Virus record (IMG/VR): IMGVR_UViG_3300042535_000010 | Location: 1-54,718 of that record | Source of the DNA: a virus | Direction: 5' to 3' (one strand) | Length of the DNA: 54,718 bases | Shown: in pieces, positions 29,753-37,950 of the stretch | How the letters are laid out: each line of letters begins with the position of its first letter | Position numbering within the stretch: the stretch's first letter is position 1 | Notes under the pieces: generated by a model | What the model was told of the DNA's origin: nothing | What the model saw: only the letters and a program-made list of their open reading frames with translations | Databases searched by the model: none | Translations under genes and position numbers: made by a program

Positions 29753-31848
29753 GAATAGCCTCATTCGACATGGAGTGGCTGGCCGGGCCTGACAAGTACG
29801 GCAGGATCTCTAGCTACTCCCTGGCCACGACCGAGGACGGCGCTAGCTGGACCAAACACATCGGGCTGTACCACGAACTCGAGACCTTGATCCCGACCCT
29901 GTTCGGTGACGAGTCCTGGCTCATCACAGGTACCTACCTGTGCTCGGACATCGGCCAGCTCCTGCATTGGTACCCGCACCACGCTCCTGTCATCTGGCGC
30001 GCACTCAAGGCATGCCGCGTGGTCGGGATCGATATCTGTCAGCTCTTGCTGGACATCCGGGACGGCGAGCTTGAGGAGGACAAGGAAGCCTTCTACAGCC
30101 TGGCCGGGCTCGCGCGTAAGTACAGGCATGAGATGCCTGAGAAAGACAACGGCTGGTGCACGCAGTTCGACTCGCTGCGCGAGATCCCGCCCGACCAGTG
30201 GCCCGAAAGCGCGCGCCGCTACGTACTGGATGACGCCGAGGTCCCGGGTAAGATCCTGCTTCAGATGCTGCAGGGGGACGCGCGCGGGCTACACCGCGCG
30301 GGCATCGAGACCGCCCACCAGGTCTGGCTGTATCAGACCGCGAACGAAGGCGTGCATGTCGACGGCGCGCGGCTCGCTGCGTCTGAGAAGATCGTGGATG
30401 AGTACCGCGAGAGCATCGTCGACAGCCTCACATTGACCCGGGTCGCGACAGCGGATGGCCAGGTACACGAGTTCCAGGACCCAAAAGCCGCGGCCGCGTT
30501 CCAGGCCGAGACCCGGGACAGCGAGCTGTGGCCTGCGCTCGTGCGCGTCGACAAGAAAGGCAAGCGCACCAAGGACAAGAAAGCGACCCAGCTCGCGGTC
30601 TGCCGCGCGTTCGAGGCCATGGGCAAGGTGCCCGCGCTCGCAGACGCAGGTGATGCGCTTGAGAAAGCCGGCCTGCTCGCCGCCGAGGACCGCTGGAAGT
30701 ACGTGAGCACGAACAAGGATCAGTGCCAGCTATCGACCGATCCGTTGCTCGTGACCTACACCGAGTACCTGACCTGCACGGGCGGGGGCGTCGGGGGTCG
30801 GCTGAAGGACCTGCGCGCAGCTTACGAGGCCGGCAGCAAGGTCTACACGAACCTGGCGCCCCTGGTCAGCACCGGGCGCACGAGCTCGCGCAAGGACAGC
30901 AAGGACCACGCTGATAGACGGCACTCGGTCCAACAGCAGAACTGGCACCGTGGCACGGTCAGTTGGGGTGCGAAGAAGATCAACCTGCGTCTGCGCGAGA
31001 TCATGACCCCGCCCCCAGGCTACGTGTTCGTGTGGTTCGACTTTTCCGCAGCGGAGATGCACACGCTGGCGCAGAGCTGCAAGGACCTGGTCGGGTACTC
31101 GAAGCTGGGCGAGCTGCTGAACCATCACGTGGACCCCCACGCATGGTTTGGTGGCATCGCGTTCGAGGGCCTGTACGCGCCGGACGGCGTGTACGGAATC
31201 GAGGCCGACAAGTGGATCGCGGACTACGTCATGAAGTCGCCGCGCAAGAAGGTGGTCCGGGACTCGGCCAAGCCCGTCAACTTCGGCCTGCCCGGCGGCA
31301 TGGGCCCGGACAAGTGGATCGTGTTCGCGCGCGTGCAGTATGACAAGCATTTCGATCGGCCAACCGCGGTGCGCCTGCGCGGTCAGTGGTTCTCGTGCCT
31401 GCCCGAGGTCAAGGAGATGCAGGGGTACACGAACAGCCTGCTGGGTGGGCGCGACGGTTGCGAGATCGTGCTCCCGCGCGGGGGCATCATCGGCGGTGGC
31501 AAGCGCTACACAGCCGCAAACAACTTCTGGTTTCAAGCACCTACAGCAGCCGGCGCAAAAGCCGCCATGCTCGAATGCGCGGCCCAATGCCAGGAGCCCG
31601 GCGCGCCATTGTACGGCTGGAAGCCCTGGAACTTCGTACACGATGAGGGCTGCTTCATAGCGCCGGCCGACCCCGAGATCGTGGACGCTGGAGCGCGCGA
31701 GCTCGTGCGCGTATGTGAGCCCGCGTTCAACTACTACTGCCCGGATTACCCAACGCACATCGAAGTCAGCGCAGGTAACGTCTGGACCAAGGATGATGCG
31801 GCCGGTTACAAAATCGGCTCGAAGAAGATCTGGCACTATGCTACCTAG
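29749..31848 (+). CDS. Family A DNA polymerase with 3'-5' exonuclease
   Basis: 699 residues, GTG start. The exonuclease domain has 'FDMEW' near the start and 'YVLDDAEV' near residue 160 (D-x-E and YxxxD). Polymerase motif A is 'WFDFSAAEMHTLAQ' (about 425-440), motif B 'RDSAKPVNFGLPGGMG' (about 503-520), motif C 'VHDEG' near 625. The usual Tyr of motif B (NFGxxYG) is replaced by Pro-Gly, as in some phage polymerases. Replicative enzyme of the phage. Confidence 0.92.
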   Translation: MRIASFDMEWLAGPDKYGRISSYSLATTEDGASWTKHIGLYHELETLIPTLFGDESWLITGTYLCSDIGQLLHWYPHHAPVIWRALKACRVVGIDICQLLLDIRDGELEEDKEAFYSLAGLARKYRHEMPEKDNGWCTQFDSLREIPPDQWPESARRYVLDDAEVPGKILLQMLQGDARGLHRAGIETAHQVWLYQTANEGVHVDGARLAASEKIVDEYRESIVDSLTLTRVATADGQVHEFQDPKAAAAFQAETRDSELWPALVRVDKKGKRTKDKKATQLAVCRAFEAMGKVPALADAGDALEKAGLLAAEDRWKYVSTNKDQCQLSTDPLLVTYTEYLTCTGGGVGGRLKDLRAAYEAGSKVYTNLAPLVSTGRTSSRKDSKDHADRRHSVQQQNWHRGTVSWGAKKINLRLREIMTPPPGYVFVWFDFSAAEMHTLAQSCKDLVGYSKLGELLNHHVDPHAWFGGIAFEGLYAPDGVYGIEADKWIADYVMKSPRKKVVRDSAKPVNFGLPGGMGPDKWIVFARVQYDKHFDRPTAVRLRGQWFSCLPEVKEMQGYTNSLLGGRDGCEIVLPRGGIIGGGKRYTAANNFWFQAPTAAGAKAAMLECAAQCQEPGAPLYGWKPWNFVHDEGCFIAPADPEIVDAGARELVRVCEPAFNYYCPDYPTHIEVSAGNVWTKDDAAGYKIGSKKIWHYAT

Positions 31849-31854
31849 AGGGAT

Positions 31855-32883
31855 ATGAGCAAGCAAATCACAGAGCTACTGGCGCAGCATGTCGCGAAGG
31901 ACGAGAACCTGCGTGACAACAAGCAGGTACGCGCGCTCCTGCGCGACAACAAACGCCTGCGCGGGGTTATCGCCGCTGCGCATGGAATCCGGACCGAGAA
32001 CGTGGAGGTGCGCGCGTTCAAGAAAGTCTTGAGCACAGGCAAGCGCCGTGCTTGCGCCGTGGTCATGGCCTCCGACTGGCACGTAGGCGAGCGAGTGGAC
32101 CGGAAAAAGGTCGCAGGGATCAACCACTACAACCCCAAGATCGCAGCCTTCCGCGCCGAGCGGTTCTTCTCCGCCATCGTGCACATGATCGAGACCTACA
32201 AACAGTCCAACTGGGACATCCGGGATCTGGTCCTGTGCCTGAACGGAGACCTGATCTCGGGCTTCATTCATGAGGAGCTCAAGGAGAGCAACTTCATGTC
32301 CCCGACCAAGGAGACAGCCTACGCTGAGCGCCTGATCTCTGCCGGGCTCAAGTTCCTGGCCGAGTATCTGCCCGAGGTCAAGATCCACTGCGTGTGTCAG
32401 CCCGGCAACCACGGTCGGACCACACACAAGACCCAGCTCGCGACCTATGTAGAGAACTCGTTCGAGTGGCTGTGCTACTACTACCTGCGTGAGAAAAACC
32501 CACAGTGCACCTGGCAGATTGGCGCCGGCCTGCACTCGGTGTTCGACGCCTACGGCATGCGCGTGCATGTGCACCATGGTGACACGGTCCGCAGCCAGGG
32601 TGGCGTCGGCGGCATCCTCGTGCCTCTGAACAAAGCGCGCCTGGGCTGGGCAAAGAAATACAAGGCGCACATGTCCATGGTCGGACACTTCCACCAATAC
32701 ATGGACCTACCTTCGATCGTGGTGAATGGTTCGCTCATCGGCTACGGCTCCTACGCCGACTCCCTGCCCATGGCCGAGGCCGAGCCCCCGCAGCAGGCCT
32801 TTTTCCTGATCGACGAGAAGCGCGGCAAGTGCCAAAGCACACCGCTCTGGTGCGGCGACCCGAGCGCGGAGAAGACGCTATGA
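31855..32883 (+). CDS. Calcineurin-like metallophosphoesterase
   Basis: 342 residues. The full dinuclear metal set is visible: 'SDWHVG' (about 74), 'NGDLISG' (about 129), 'GNHGR' (about 182), 'HHGD' (about 240) and 'GHFHQ' (about 280). Phage members in replication operons act as SbcD/Mre11-like nucleases or nucleotide phosphatases; which applies here is unclear. It follows the polymerase by 6 bases. Confidence 0.85.
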   Translation: MSKQITELLAQHVAKDENLRDNKQVRALLRDNKRLRGVIAAAHGIRTENVEVRAFKKVLSTGKRRACAVVMASDWHVGERVDRKKVAGINHYNPKIAAFRAERFFSAIVHMIETYKQSNWDIRDLVLCLNGDLISGFIHEELKESNFMSPTKETAYAERLISAGLKFLAEYLPEVKIHCVCQPGNHGRTTHKTQLATYVENSFEWLCYYYLREKNPQCTWQIGAGLHSVFDAYGMRVHVHHGDTVRSQGGVGGILVPLNKARLGWAKKYKAHMSMVGHFHQYMDLPSIVVNGSLIGYGSYADSLPMAEAEPPQQAFFLIDEKRGKCQSTPLWCGDPSAEKTL

Positions 32884-33158
32884 TCTCGCCCGATCTCGTC
32901 AACGCCCTGTTTGAGTGTTGGGGCGCGGTCTGCACCTGGCGCGACGTCGCGGCTCTGCGTCGGTCGCGCCAGGTGTCCGGTGTCCTGGCCTCCAGTCGGC
33001 TTTTCTTCGCCGCCTGGGGCGCCTGGAACCTGTACTTTTACCCCAGCGTCGGCGCGCCCCTGAGCGCGATCGCAGGCGCGGTCATCTTCGTGGGGAACGT
33101 GACCTGGTACACGCTGGCGATGAGGCTCAAATGGCACGATCGAAAACGCTCCAGCTAA
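32880..33158 (+). CDS. Small membrane protein (92 aa)
   Basis: Starts MISPDLVNALFECWGAVCTW and has two hydrophobic spans, 'SRLFFAAWGAWNLYF' and 'SAIAGAVIFVGNVTWYTLAM', ending in a basic cytoplasmic tail. Overlaps both neighbours. Similar small membrane genes often sit in phage replication operons; role unknown. Confidence 0.7.
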   Translation: MISPDLVNALFECWGAVCTWRDVAALRRSRQVSGVLASSRLFFAAWGAWNLYFYPSVGAPLSAIAGAVIFVGNVTWYTLAMRLKWHDRKRSS

Positions 33159-33514
33159 GTGAGAACGGGGATAGCAAACTACTCGTGGCCTACTGTAAGG
33201 CCAAGAGCTATCCTGTGATCCACATCCCGAACGAGATCTTGGGCATCCTCGCCAAGCTCGGTCTGGTCGAACTCGCGGGACACCTGCGCGCTATGGGTGT
33301 AGGACAGCCTGGCTGGCCAGACTACATCATGATCGTGCGTGCGCGAGTGCGATTCATCGAGCTGAAGCGCGAGCACGGCGGCACTGTCAGTCCAGATCAG
33401 GTTCGCATGCTCGACGCCTTGCGCATGGCCGGCGCATCAGCCAAGGTGTGTCGTGGTTTCTTTGAGGCAAAGTCGCAAATAGAGAGGTGGGCAAGTGGCG
33501 AAGAAGAAAGCTAA
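33131..33514 (+). CDS. VRR-NUC domain nuclease
   Basis: 127 residues. 'GWPDYIMIVRARVRFIELKREHGGTVSPDQ' (about 57-86) is the PD...ExK core of the VRR-NUC family followed by the conserved Gln. Stand-alone phage VRR-NUC proteins cleave branched or nicked DNA. Overlaps upstream and downstream genes. Confidence 0.85.
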   Translation: MARSKTLQLSENGDSKLLVAYCKAKSYPVIHIPNEILGILAKLGLVELAGHLRAMGVGQPGWPDYIMIVRARVRFIELKREHGGTVSPDQVRMLDALRMAGASAKVCRGFFEAKSQIERWASGEEES

Positions 33515-34115
33515 AGTCGAGGGTCTGGCCAAGTACCAGGAGCAGGCGCAGCCGTACGTACAGGAGGCGACCGGGATCCTGGCCGCGATCGCTGACGCGC
33601 AGGTAACGTGTCAGGCTGACGTAGACGCCATGACCGCGTTCCGTGCCGCGACCAGGAGCAAGCGCCTGCACGTGACCGAGCTCCGGGACTCGATCTTGGA
33701 TCCCATGACCGCCGCCGTGAAGGCCGTGCGCGGCGTGTTCAATCCCCCGATCGAGACCTACCAGACCGTCGAGTCTCAGCTCGAGGCCAAGATTCAGGCG
33801 CACGTCAAGGCGAGCCAGGCCGCGCTGCTCGCCGCAACCACTACCGAGGAGGTGCTCGCGACGCCCGCGCTCACACTCGCCGCAGGCACGCGCGTCATGC
33901 GCCGGACCGTGGTCGAGATCCAGGACCGTGACGCGTGCATGGAGGCACTCTGCGCGCGCTACCTGGTCTCGCGAGGATACCAGGTCTACAAGGAGGGCAT
34001 GGCCCAGTACGCGCCCGAGGGCTGCCTGCAGCTGGACGAGGTCGCGATTCGGCGCCTGCCCCACGACCAACTCCCGCCCGGCTGCGCCGCGGTGGAGAAG
34101 GAGACAATGTTATGA
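33495..34115 (+). CDS. Helical hypothetical protein of recombination type
   Basis: 206 residues, GTG start. Long helices (residues about 10-125, with 'FRAATRSKRLHVTELRDSIL' and 'IETYQTVESQLEAKIQ') resemble the coiled-coil DUF1351-like proteins often encoded beside phage recombinases and nucleases. The C-terminal third is more globular. No catalytic motif. Confidence 0.55.
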   Translation: MAKKKAKVEGLAKYQEQAQPYVQEATGILAAIADAQVTCQADVDAMTAFRAATRSKRLHVTELRDSILDPMTAAVKAVRGVFNPPIETYQTVESQLEAKIQAHVKASQAALLAATTTEEVLATPALTLAAGTRVMRRTVVEIQDRDACMEALCARYLVSRGYQVYKEGMAQYAPEGCLQLDEVAIRRLPHDQLPPGCAAVEKETML

Positions 34116-34567
34116 CCGAGACCAAGGACACGAACCCTAAGGACGCCCTGGGCTCGACCCGTGCCCCTATCTATCCTCCGCTCCCCGCGCTGACAGCCAT
34201 GATGCTCGCCCTTGCGGAGGGCGCGATCAAGTATGGCTGGTGGAACTGGACGAGCGCTGGCGTGCGCGCGAGCATCTACGTCGCGGCAGCAGCCAGGCAC
34301 CTGTTCAAGTGGTTTTTCGGCCAGGACAAGGACCCGGTCACGGGCGTGCACCATCTCGGCTACGTGATGGCGTGCTGCGCGATCCTGATCGATGCCGAGT
34401 GGCGCGCGAAGCTGGTGGATGATCGCCCGCCCGCGCTCCCTCGAATGGACGAGCTCTTTGCCCAGACCGAAGCCATCCTGAAGAACCTGGCCGCGACGAT
34501 GAAGCCGCAGCCAGGGGTCAGGGACTACACTAACCCTCAGCCAGAGGGCGTGCCACGAACACCCTGA
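34112..34567 (+). CDS. dATP/dGTP diphosphohydrolase-domain protein (DUF5664-like)
   Basis: 151 residues. 'NPKDALGSTRAPIYPPLPA', 'GAIKYGWWNWTSAGVRASIYVAAAARHLFKWFFGQDKDPVTGVHHLGYVMACCAILIDAEW' in pieces gives the family pattern (KYGxxNWR, RHxxxWxxGxDxDPxSGxxHLxH). Enzymes with this domain are annotated as purine-dNTP diphosphohydrolases. With the HD gene at 22256 it suggests control of the dNTP pool. Confidence 0.8.
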   Translation: MTETKDTNPKDALGSTRAPIYPPLPALTAMMLALAEGAIKYGWWNWTSAGVRASIYVAAAARHLFKWFFGQDKDPVTGVHHLGYVMACCAILIDAEWRAKLVDDRPPALPRMDELFAQTEAILKNLAATMKPQPGVRDYTNPQPEGVPRTP

Positions 34568-34593
34568 ACGCATGCTGTGAGCTGATAGGCGCT

Positions 34594-34818
34594 GTGCTGG
34601 CATGGCACAGCGCCTATCTTGCGTGGCGCACGCCTCCTGCCGGGGTCTCGCCCTGGGCGCTGGCGTTCTCCGGCGTCTGGGCGATCGAGTGCGTGCCGTA
34701 CTACTGGGGCCACGGCGACACACTGAGCGCAGGTGTGGCGTGCGTCCGCTGCCTCGGCTGGTTGACGTGGTGCGGGCTATACCACGCGCACAGGCGCCGA
34801 GCGGGACGCGATCAGTAG
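34594..34818 (+). CDS. Small membrane protein (74 aa)
   Basis: GTG start at 34594 is tentative. Two or three hydrophobic segments (about 1-10, 17-34, 46-64) separated by Trp/Pro-rich loops, ending in a basic tail. Last gene of the plus replication operon, overlapping the antisense peptidase gene tail to tail. Confidence 0.5.
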   Translation: MLAWHSAYLAWRTPPAGVSPWALAFSGVWAIECVPYYWGHGDTLSAGVACVRCLGWLTWCGLYHAHRRRAGRDQ

Positions 34819-35283
34819 CCTGATCCGGCCGCCGCACGCGGAGTCGTGTCGGATAGCGCACCGGATCGCGGCCTTGACCTGGCGCGCAGCCGCGTCGAGT
34901 GTGCGCACTTCAGGCAGCGCGTCCAGGTACCCAAGCGCGTACTTGGCTCCGGACCCGAGCGCAGCCGAGCGTGTGCGTACGTTCACAACCCAGCCGTCAT
35001 TGTCGGTCGAGATGAGCTGACCCTTGGTCTGGTCATACACGAGCGCGCTCCAGCCCTCGCGCCTTCGGCGCAGCAGAGCGGGCCTGAGCTCGGCCCAGCT
35101 GTCGTGCTCGTCCGCGGCCGCCAGCACGAGCCCGAGGTGACCGGCGAGCGCGCCGCACATGCGCTCGCCGACGAACCACTTGCGGGCGTTGTCTGCCTCA
35201 ATGACCGACCCCGAGGTGCACCGACTATCGCACCCTATCACACATCCGACTCCAGGAACGCGAACGGCAGCAATGACGGTCAT
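34777..35283 (-). CDS. Proteasome beta-subunit / HslV-like peptidase
   Basis: 168 residues. After removal of Met1 the protein begins TVIAAVRVPGVG, giving an N-terminal Thr nucleophile. The family residues follow: Asp in 'IGCDSRCTSG' (Asp17 position, shifted by one), Lys in 'DNARKW' (Lys33), Ser in 'LGSGAKYALG' (Ser129) and 'IRHDSACGG' (Asp166-type; Cys replaces the usual Ser169). Length fits HslV. No ATPase partner is encoded. Antisense between the replication and head genes. Function in the phage is unknown; degradation of host proteins or prohead maturation are options. Confidence 0.78.
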   Translation of the reverse strand: MTVIAAVRVPGVGCVIGCDSRCTSGSVIEADNARKWFVGERMCGALAGHLGLVLAAADEHDSWAELRPALLRRRREGWSALVYDQTKGQLISTDNDGWVVNVRTRSAALGSGAKYALGYLDALPEVRTLDAAARQVKAAIRCAIRHDSACGGRIRLLIASRSAPVRVV

Positions 35284-35322
35284 GGGGTGTAGTCTGACAC
35301 AGACCATGCTACACTTCCATGT
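35284..35322. promoter_or_regulatory. Divergent leaderless promoter region
   Basis: Plus: TGC-TACACT (hexamer 35310-35315) seven bases before GTG 35323. Minus: CAGACT seven bases before ATG 35283. The two start codons are 39 bases apart. Confidence 0.65.
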
Positions 35323-36369
35323 GTGACCGCCTATCGCTATGATACCATTGGGACTGTTCAGGGCTTCGAGCGCACCTCGCACGGGTTCCTGCGCGTGGAC
35401 GCACGTCTGACCAGGACCGGGGTCCTGCCCTACACCACGAGCTCGGGTGTGCGCCGAGAGCTGCGCCAGGACTCCGAGGTGTTCGCGCCGCAGAGCCTGG
35501 CCACGGCCCGCGCAGGCGTCCCGATCACGGTAGGCCACGTGGCCGCGCTGACCACGCAGAACCTGAGCGCGAAGGTCGGACAGTCCGTGACCGACGCCAC
35601 GCGCGAGGGCCGCTACCTGCGCGCCACGCTCCAGATCGAGGACCCGGCCACGATCGCCAAGGTCGAAGCGGGTGAGCTCCGGGATATTTCCATGGGCTAC
35701 ACCGCGGTCATGCGCTCGGACTCAGGCGCGGGCTACGACGCGATCCAGACCCAGATCCGATACAACCACATCGCCTTGCTGCCGCGCGGACAGGGGCGCG
35801 CCGGAACTGACGTCAGTCTGCGACTAGACACCTCCGAGGATGTGGGCTACACTACGGACATGGCACAGATTCAGATTGGCAGCGAGACATTCGAAGTGCC
35901 CGAGCAGGTGGCCTCGGCCTACAGCTCGGCGCAAGGCCAAGTCGCTGCGCTCGCCGCGCGCGCTGACGCCGCAGAGGCGAAGGTGTCCGAGGTCTCGGCC
36001 CGCGCCGACGCAGCGGACGCGCAGGTCGCGTCGCTCTCGGCTGTGGACCACACGCCCGCCATCGCGCAGGGTGTGACCGATCGCCTCGCGCTTCTCGAGC
36101 GCGTTCGCGCAAGCTTCCCCGCGTTCGCCTACTCCGGTCAGTCAGACGACCAGATCAAGGCCGAAGTCGTGGCCGCCAAGGGCGTGCGCGCTGACGGCAA
36201 GGACTCGGCCTGGATCTCTGGCGCGTTCGAGGCCGTGTGCTCCGCGCCCGTCGTGGCAGCGCCGCCTGCCGCCAGCGAGCAGAAGCTCGACAAGAAGGAT
36301 GAGCCCAAGGGCCCCGACGCAGAGCGCGAGGCGATGATCGCCCGCCGCAACGCAAAGTTTTCGCGCTAA
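35323..36369 (+). CDS. Prohead protease-scaffold fusion (DUF2213-like)
   Basis: 348 residues, GTG start by promoter position. Residues about 1-170 form a head maturation protease: 'VPITVGH' (about 66-72), 'LRDISMGYTAVMRS' and 'YNHIALLPRGQGRAG' carry the conserved His, Ser and late His region. From Met180 begins a helical, Ala/Glu-rich scaffold ('AQVAALAARADAAEAKVSEVSA' in part). An internal promoter lies just before Met180. The arrangement recalls lambda C/Nu3. Confidence 0.85.
   Translation: MTAYRYDTIGTVQGFERTSHGFLRVDARLTRTGVLPYTTSSGVRRELRQDSEVFAPQSLATARAGVPITVGHVAALTTQNLSAKVGQSVTDATREGRYLRATLQIEDPATIAKVEAGELRDISMGYTAVMRSDSGAGYDAIQTQIRYNHIALLPRGQGRAGTDVSLRLDTSEDVGYTTDMAQIQIGSETFEVPEQVASAYSSAQGQVAALAARADAAEAKVSEVSARADAADAQVASLSAVDHTPAIAQGVTDRLALLERVRASFPAFAYSGQSDDQIKAEVVAAKGVRADGKDSAWISGAFEAVCSAPVVAAPPAASEQKLDKKDEPKGPDAEREAMIARRNAKFSR
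35848..35859 (+). promoter_or_regulatory. Internal leaderless promoter for scaffold
   Basis: TACACT followed by ACGGAC and an in-frame ATG at 35860, exactly the spacing of the phage's other leaderless promoters, inside the protease-scaffold gene. Confidence 0.7.
35860..36369 (+). CDS. Capsid scaffold protein, internal in-frame product
   Basis: 169 residues starting MAQIQIGSETFEVPEQVASA. Same frame as the protease gene. Helical core (about 20-65), acidic Pro/Ala/Lys-rich C-terminus ending RRNAKFSR, typical of scaffolds whose basic tail contacts the capsid shell. Making it from its own transcript would supply many scaffold copies per protease. Confidence 0.65.
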   Translation: MAQIQIGSETFEVPEQVASAYSSAQGQVAALAARADAAEAKVSEVSARADAADAQVASLSAVDHTPAIAQGVTDRLALLERVRASFPAFAYSGQSDDQIKAEVVAAKGVRADGKDSAWISGAFEAVCSAPVVAAPPAASEQKLDKKDEPKGPDAEREAMIARRNAKFSR

Positions 36370-36393
36370 CGAGAGACCAAGGAAAACAGACAC

Positions 36394-36891
36394 ATGGCTA
36401 TTCAGACCAGCTTCACCACGTCACACACGGTCGCTCTCGAAGGCGCGATCTGTGACGCCGCGCCTGCGGAATGCAAGGCAGCCGTGGCCTCGGCCGCGGT
36501 CAACATCGGCACGCTCGTCTCGATCGACACGACGCGCCCGACTGGCTACGACACACGCGGCCCCACGCTGGTCGAGAACCCGACCACGTCCGGCGCTGTG
36601 ACCGGCAACCTCGTGTACGGCGTGGTCGTGCGTCCTGACAACCGCCAGGACCAGAGCGCGCTCGCGATCGGCGAAGTGTTCGACGTCCTGTCGCGCGGCC
36701 GAATCTGGGTCAAGGCTGAGGAAGCCGTCGCCGTGGGCGACCCGGTTTTCGCGCGCTACGCAGCGGGCGGCAACGGCGTAGGCGCGCTGGGCATGCAGGC
36801 CGGCACGTCAGAGCGCGCACAGGTGGCGGGCGCCCGTTGGCTCTCGGCCGCGAGCGCGAACGGTCTCGCGATGGTGGAGATCCAAGGCTGA
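36394..36891 (+). CDS. Capsid decoration/cement-like protein
   Basis: 165 residues starting MAIQTSFTTSHTVALEGAIC. Beta-rich throughout; 'GNLVYGVVVRPDNR' and 'VKAEEAVAVGDPVFARYAAGGNGVG' are typical of DUF2190-like small capsid proteins located between scaffold and major capsid genes. AAGGAAA precedes the ATG, so unlike many genes here it uses a Shine-Dalgarno site, consistent with a polycistronic capsid message. Confidence 0.75.
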   Translation: MAIQTSFTTSHTVALEGAICDAAPAECKAAVASAAVNIGTLVSIDTTRPTGYDTRGPTLVENPTTSGAVTGNLVYGVVVRPDNRQDQSALAIGEVFDVLSRGRIWVKAEEAVAVGDPVFARYAAGGNGVGALGMQAGTSERAQVAGARWLSAASANGLAMVEIQG

Positions 36892-36893
36892 TA

Positions 36894-36907
36894 GTGGGGA
36901 CCCCCAC
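36894..36907 (+). repeat. Short hairpin before major capsid gene
   Basis: GTGGG-GACC-CCCAC stem-loop 23 bases before ATG 36931. May protect or tune the capsid message. Confidence 0.45.
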
Positions 36908-36930
36908 GAAAGGTAGATGAGAGAGTTCCC

Positions 36931-37926
36931 ATGTCTAAGCACCTGAAAGCGATCGAAACCCTCCTGGGCCAGACCGAGTCCAAGGCGGACGCGAAGGATA
37001 GCCCCTTCCTCGCCCTGCAACTCGAGCAGCTCGAGACCGAGATCTACAAGACCGAGTATCCCGACCTGATGTTCCGGCAGGTGATGCCGGTCAAGTCGAG
37101 CGGCCTCAACCCCGGCGCTGAGACCTTCGCGTACCGCGTCTACGACTGGTTCGGCGCGGCGAAGTTCATCTCGTCCAAGACCGAGGACCTGCCCTTGGTC
37201 GACTTTGCGGGCGAAAAGTTCGCCGGCAAGTTCGAGCTCCTGGGCGCTGCGTTCAAGGTCAGCCTGGACGAGCTGATGGCCGCTGCCTTCGCGGGCGTGG
37301 CGATCGAGGCCGAGAAGTCGAGCGCGGCAGCCGAGAGCATCGAGCGCAAGCTCGATAGCGTGGCAGCACGCGGCGACGTCGAGGTGGGCTTCAAGGGCTT
37401 CCTGAACCACAGCGACGTGACCATCATCGCGACGCAGACGGCCGAGTCAGTGACCACGTGGGCCGCGAAGCTCGCGCTTGCCAGCGGCAAGGGTCCGACG
37501 CACATCCTGAACGACCTGCACTACGCGGCGCAGAAGATCGTGACCGACAGCAAGGGCAAGATTCGGCCTGACCGCATGGTCATCCCGACCCAGCTCTACG
37601 GCTTGATCGCGACCACGCCGATGAACTCGACGGGTCAGAGCGACGCGACGATCTTGAGCACGTTCCTCAAGACCTCGCCCTTCATCAAGTCCGAGAGCCA
37701 GATCTCGGTGTGGTACCAGGCTGACACCGCATCGGCGGGCGGCACGGGTCGCATCGTGTTCTACAAGGCGGACCGCCGCTACATGGAGTTCTACGAGAGC
37801 CAGCCCCTCAAGGTGCTGCCGGGCCAGCCCAAGGGCCTGTGCGTGACCGTGCCAATGTACGCCAAGTGCGGTGGCCTGGTTTTGCGCATGCCGCCCGCGA
37901 TCCGCTACCTGGACGGCGCCGAGTGA
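36931..37926 (+). CDS. Major capsid protein (DUF2184-like)
   Basis: 331 residues. 'LETEIYKTEYPDLMFRQVMPV' (about 34-54) and the late 'YKADRRYMEFYESQPLKVLPGQ' with 'YAKCGGLVLRMPPAIRYLDG' follow the DUF2184 capsid family pattern (HK97 fold). Location between decoration protein and a strong terminator fits the most expressed structural gene. No protease cleavage site can be named. Confidence 0.88.
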   Translation: MSKHLKAIETLLGQTESKADAKDSPFLALQLEQLETEIYKTEYPDLMFRQVMPVKSSGLNPGAETFAYRVYDWFGAAKFISSKTEDLPLVDFAGEKFAGKFELLGAAFKVSLDELMAAAFAGVAIEAEKSSAAAESIERKLDSVAARGDVEVGFKGFLNHSDVTIIATQTAESVTTWAAKLALASGKGPTHILNDLHYAAQKIVTDSKGKIRPDRMVIPTQLYGLIATTPMNSTGQSDATILSTFLKTSPFIKSESQISVWYQADTASAGGTGRIVFYKADRRYMEFYESQPLKVLPGQPKGLCVTVPMYAKCGGLVLRMPPAIRYLDGAE

Positions 37927-37950
37927 GCCTAGCCTGAGCTAGGACAAAGG

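Noticed and set aside
30730-31866. Large minus-strand open frame opposite the DNA polymerase (378 codons)
   Set aside because: Composition is His/Arg/Val-rich shadow coding; the plus strand has clear polymerase motifs. The same reasoning removes minus frames at 27551-28633 and 20072-21085.
22256-34567. Complete Z-genome (2-aminoadenine) pathway
   Set aside because: No PurZ-like gene is present, so only isolated pool-control enzymes can be claimed.
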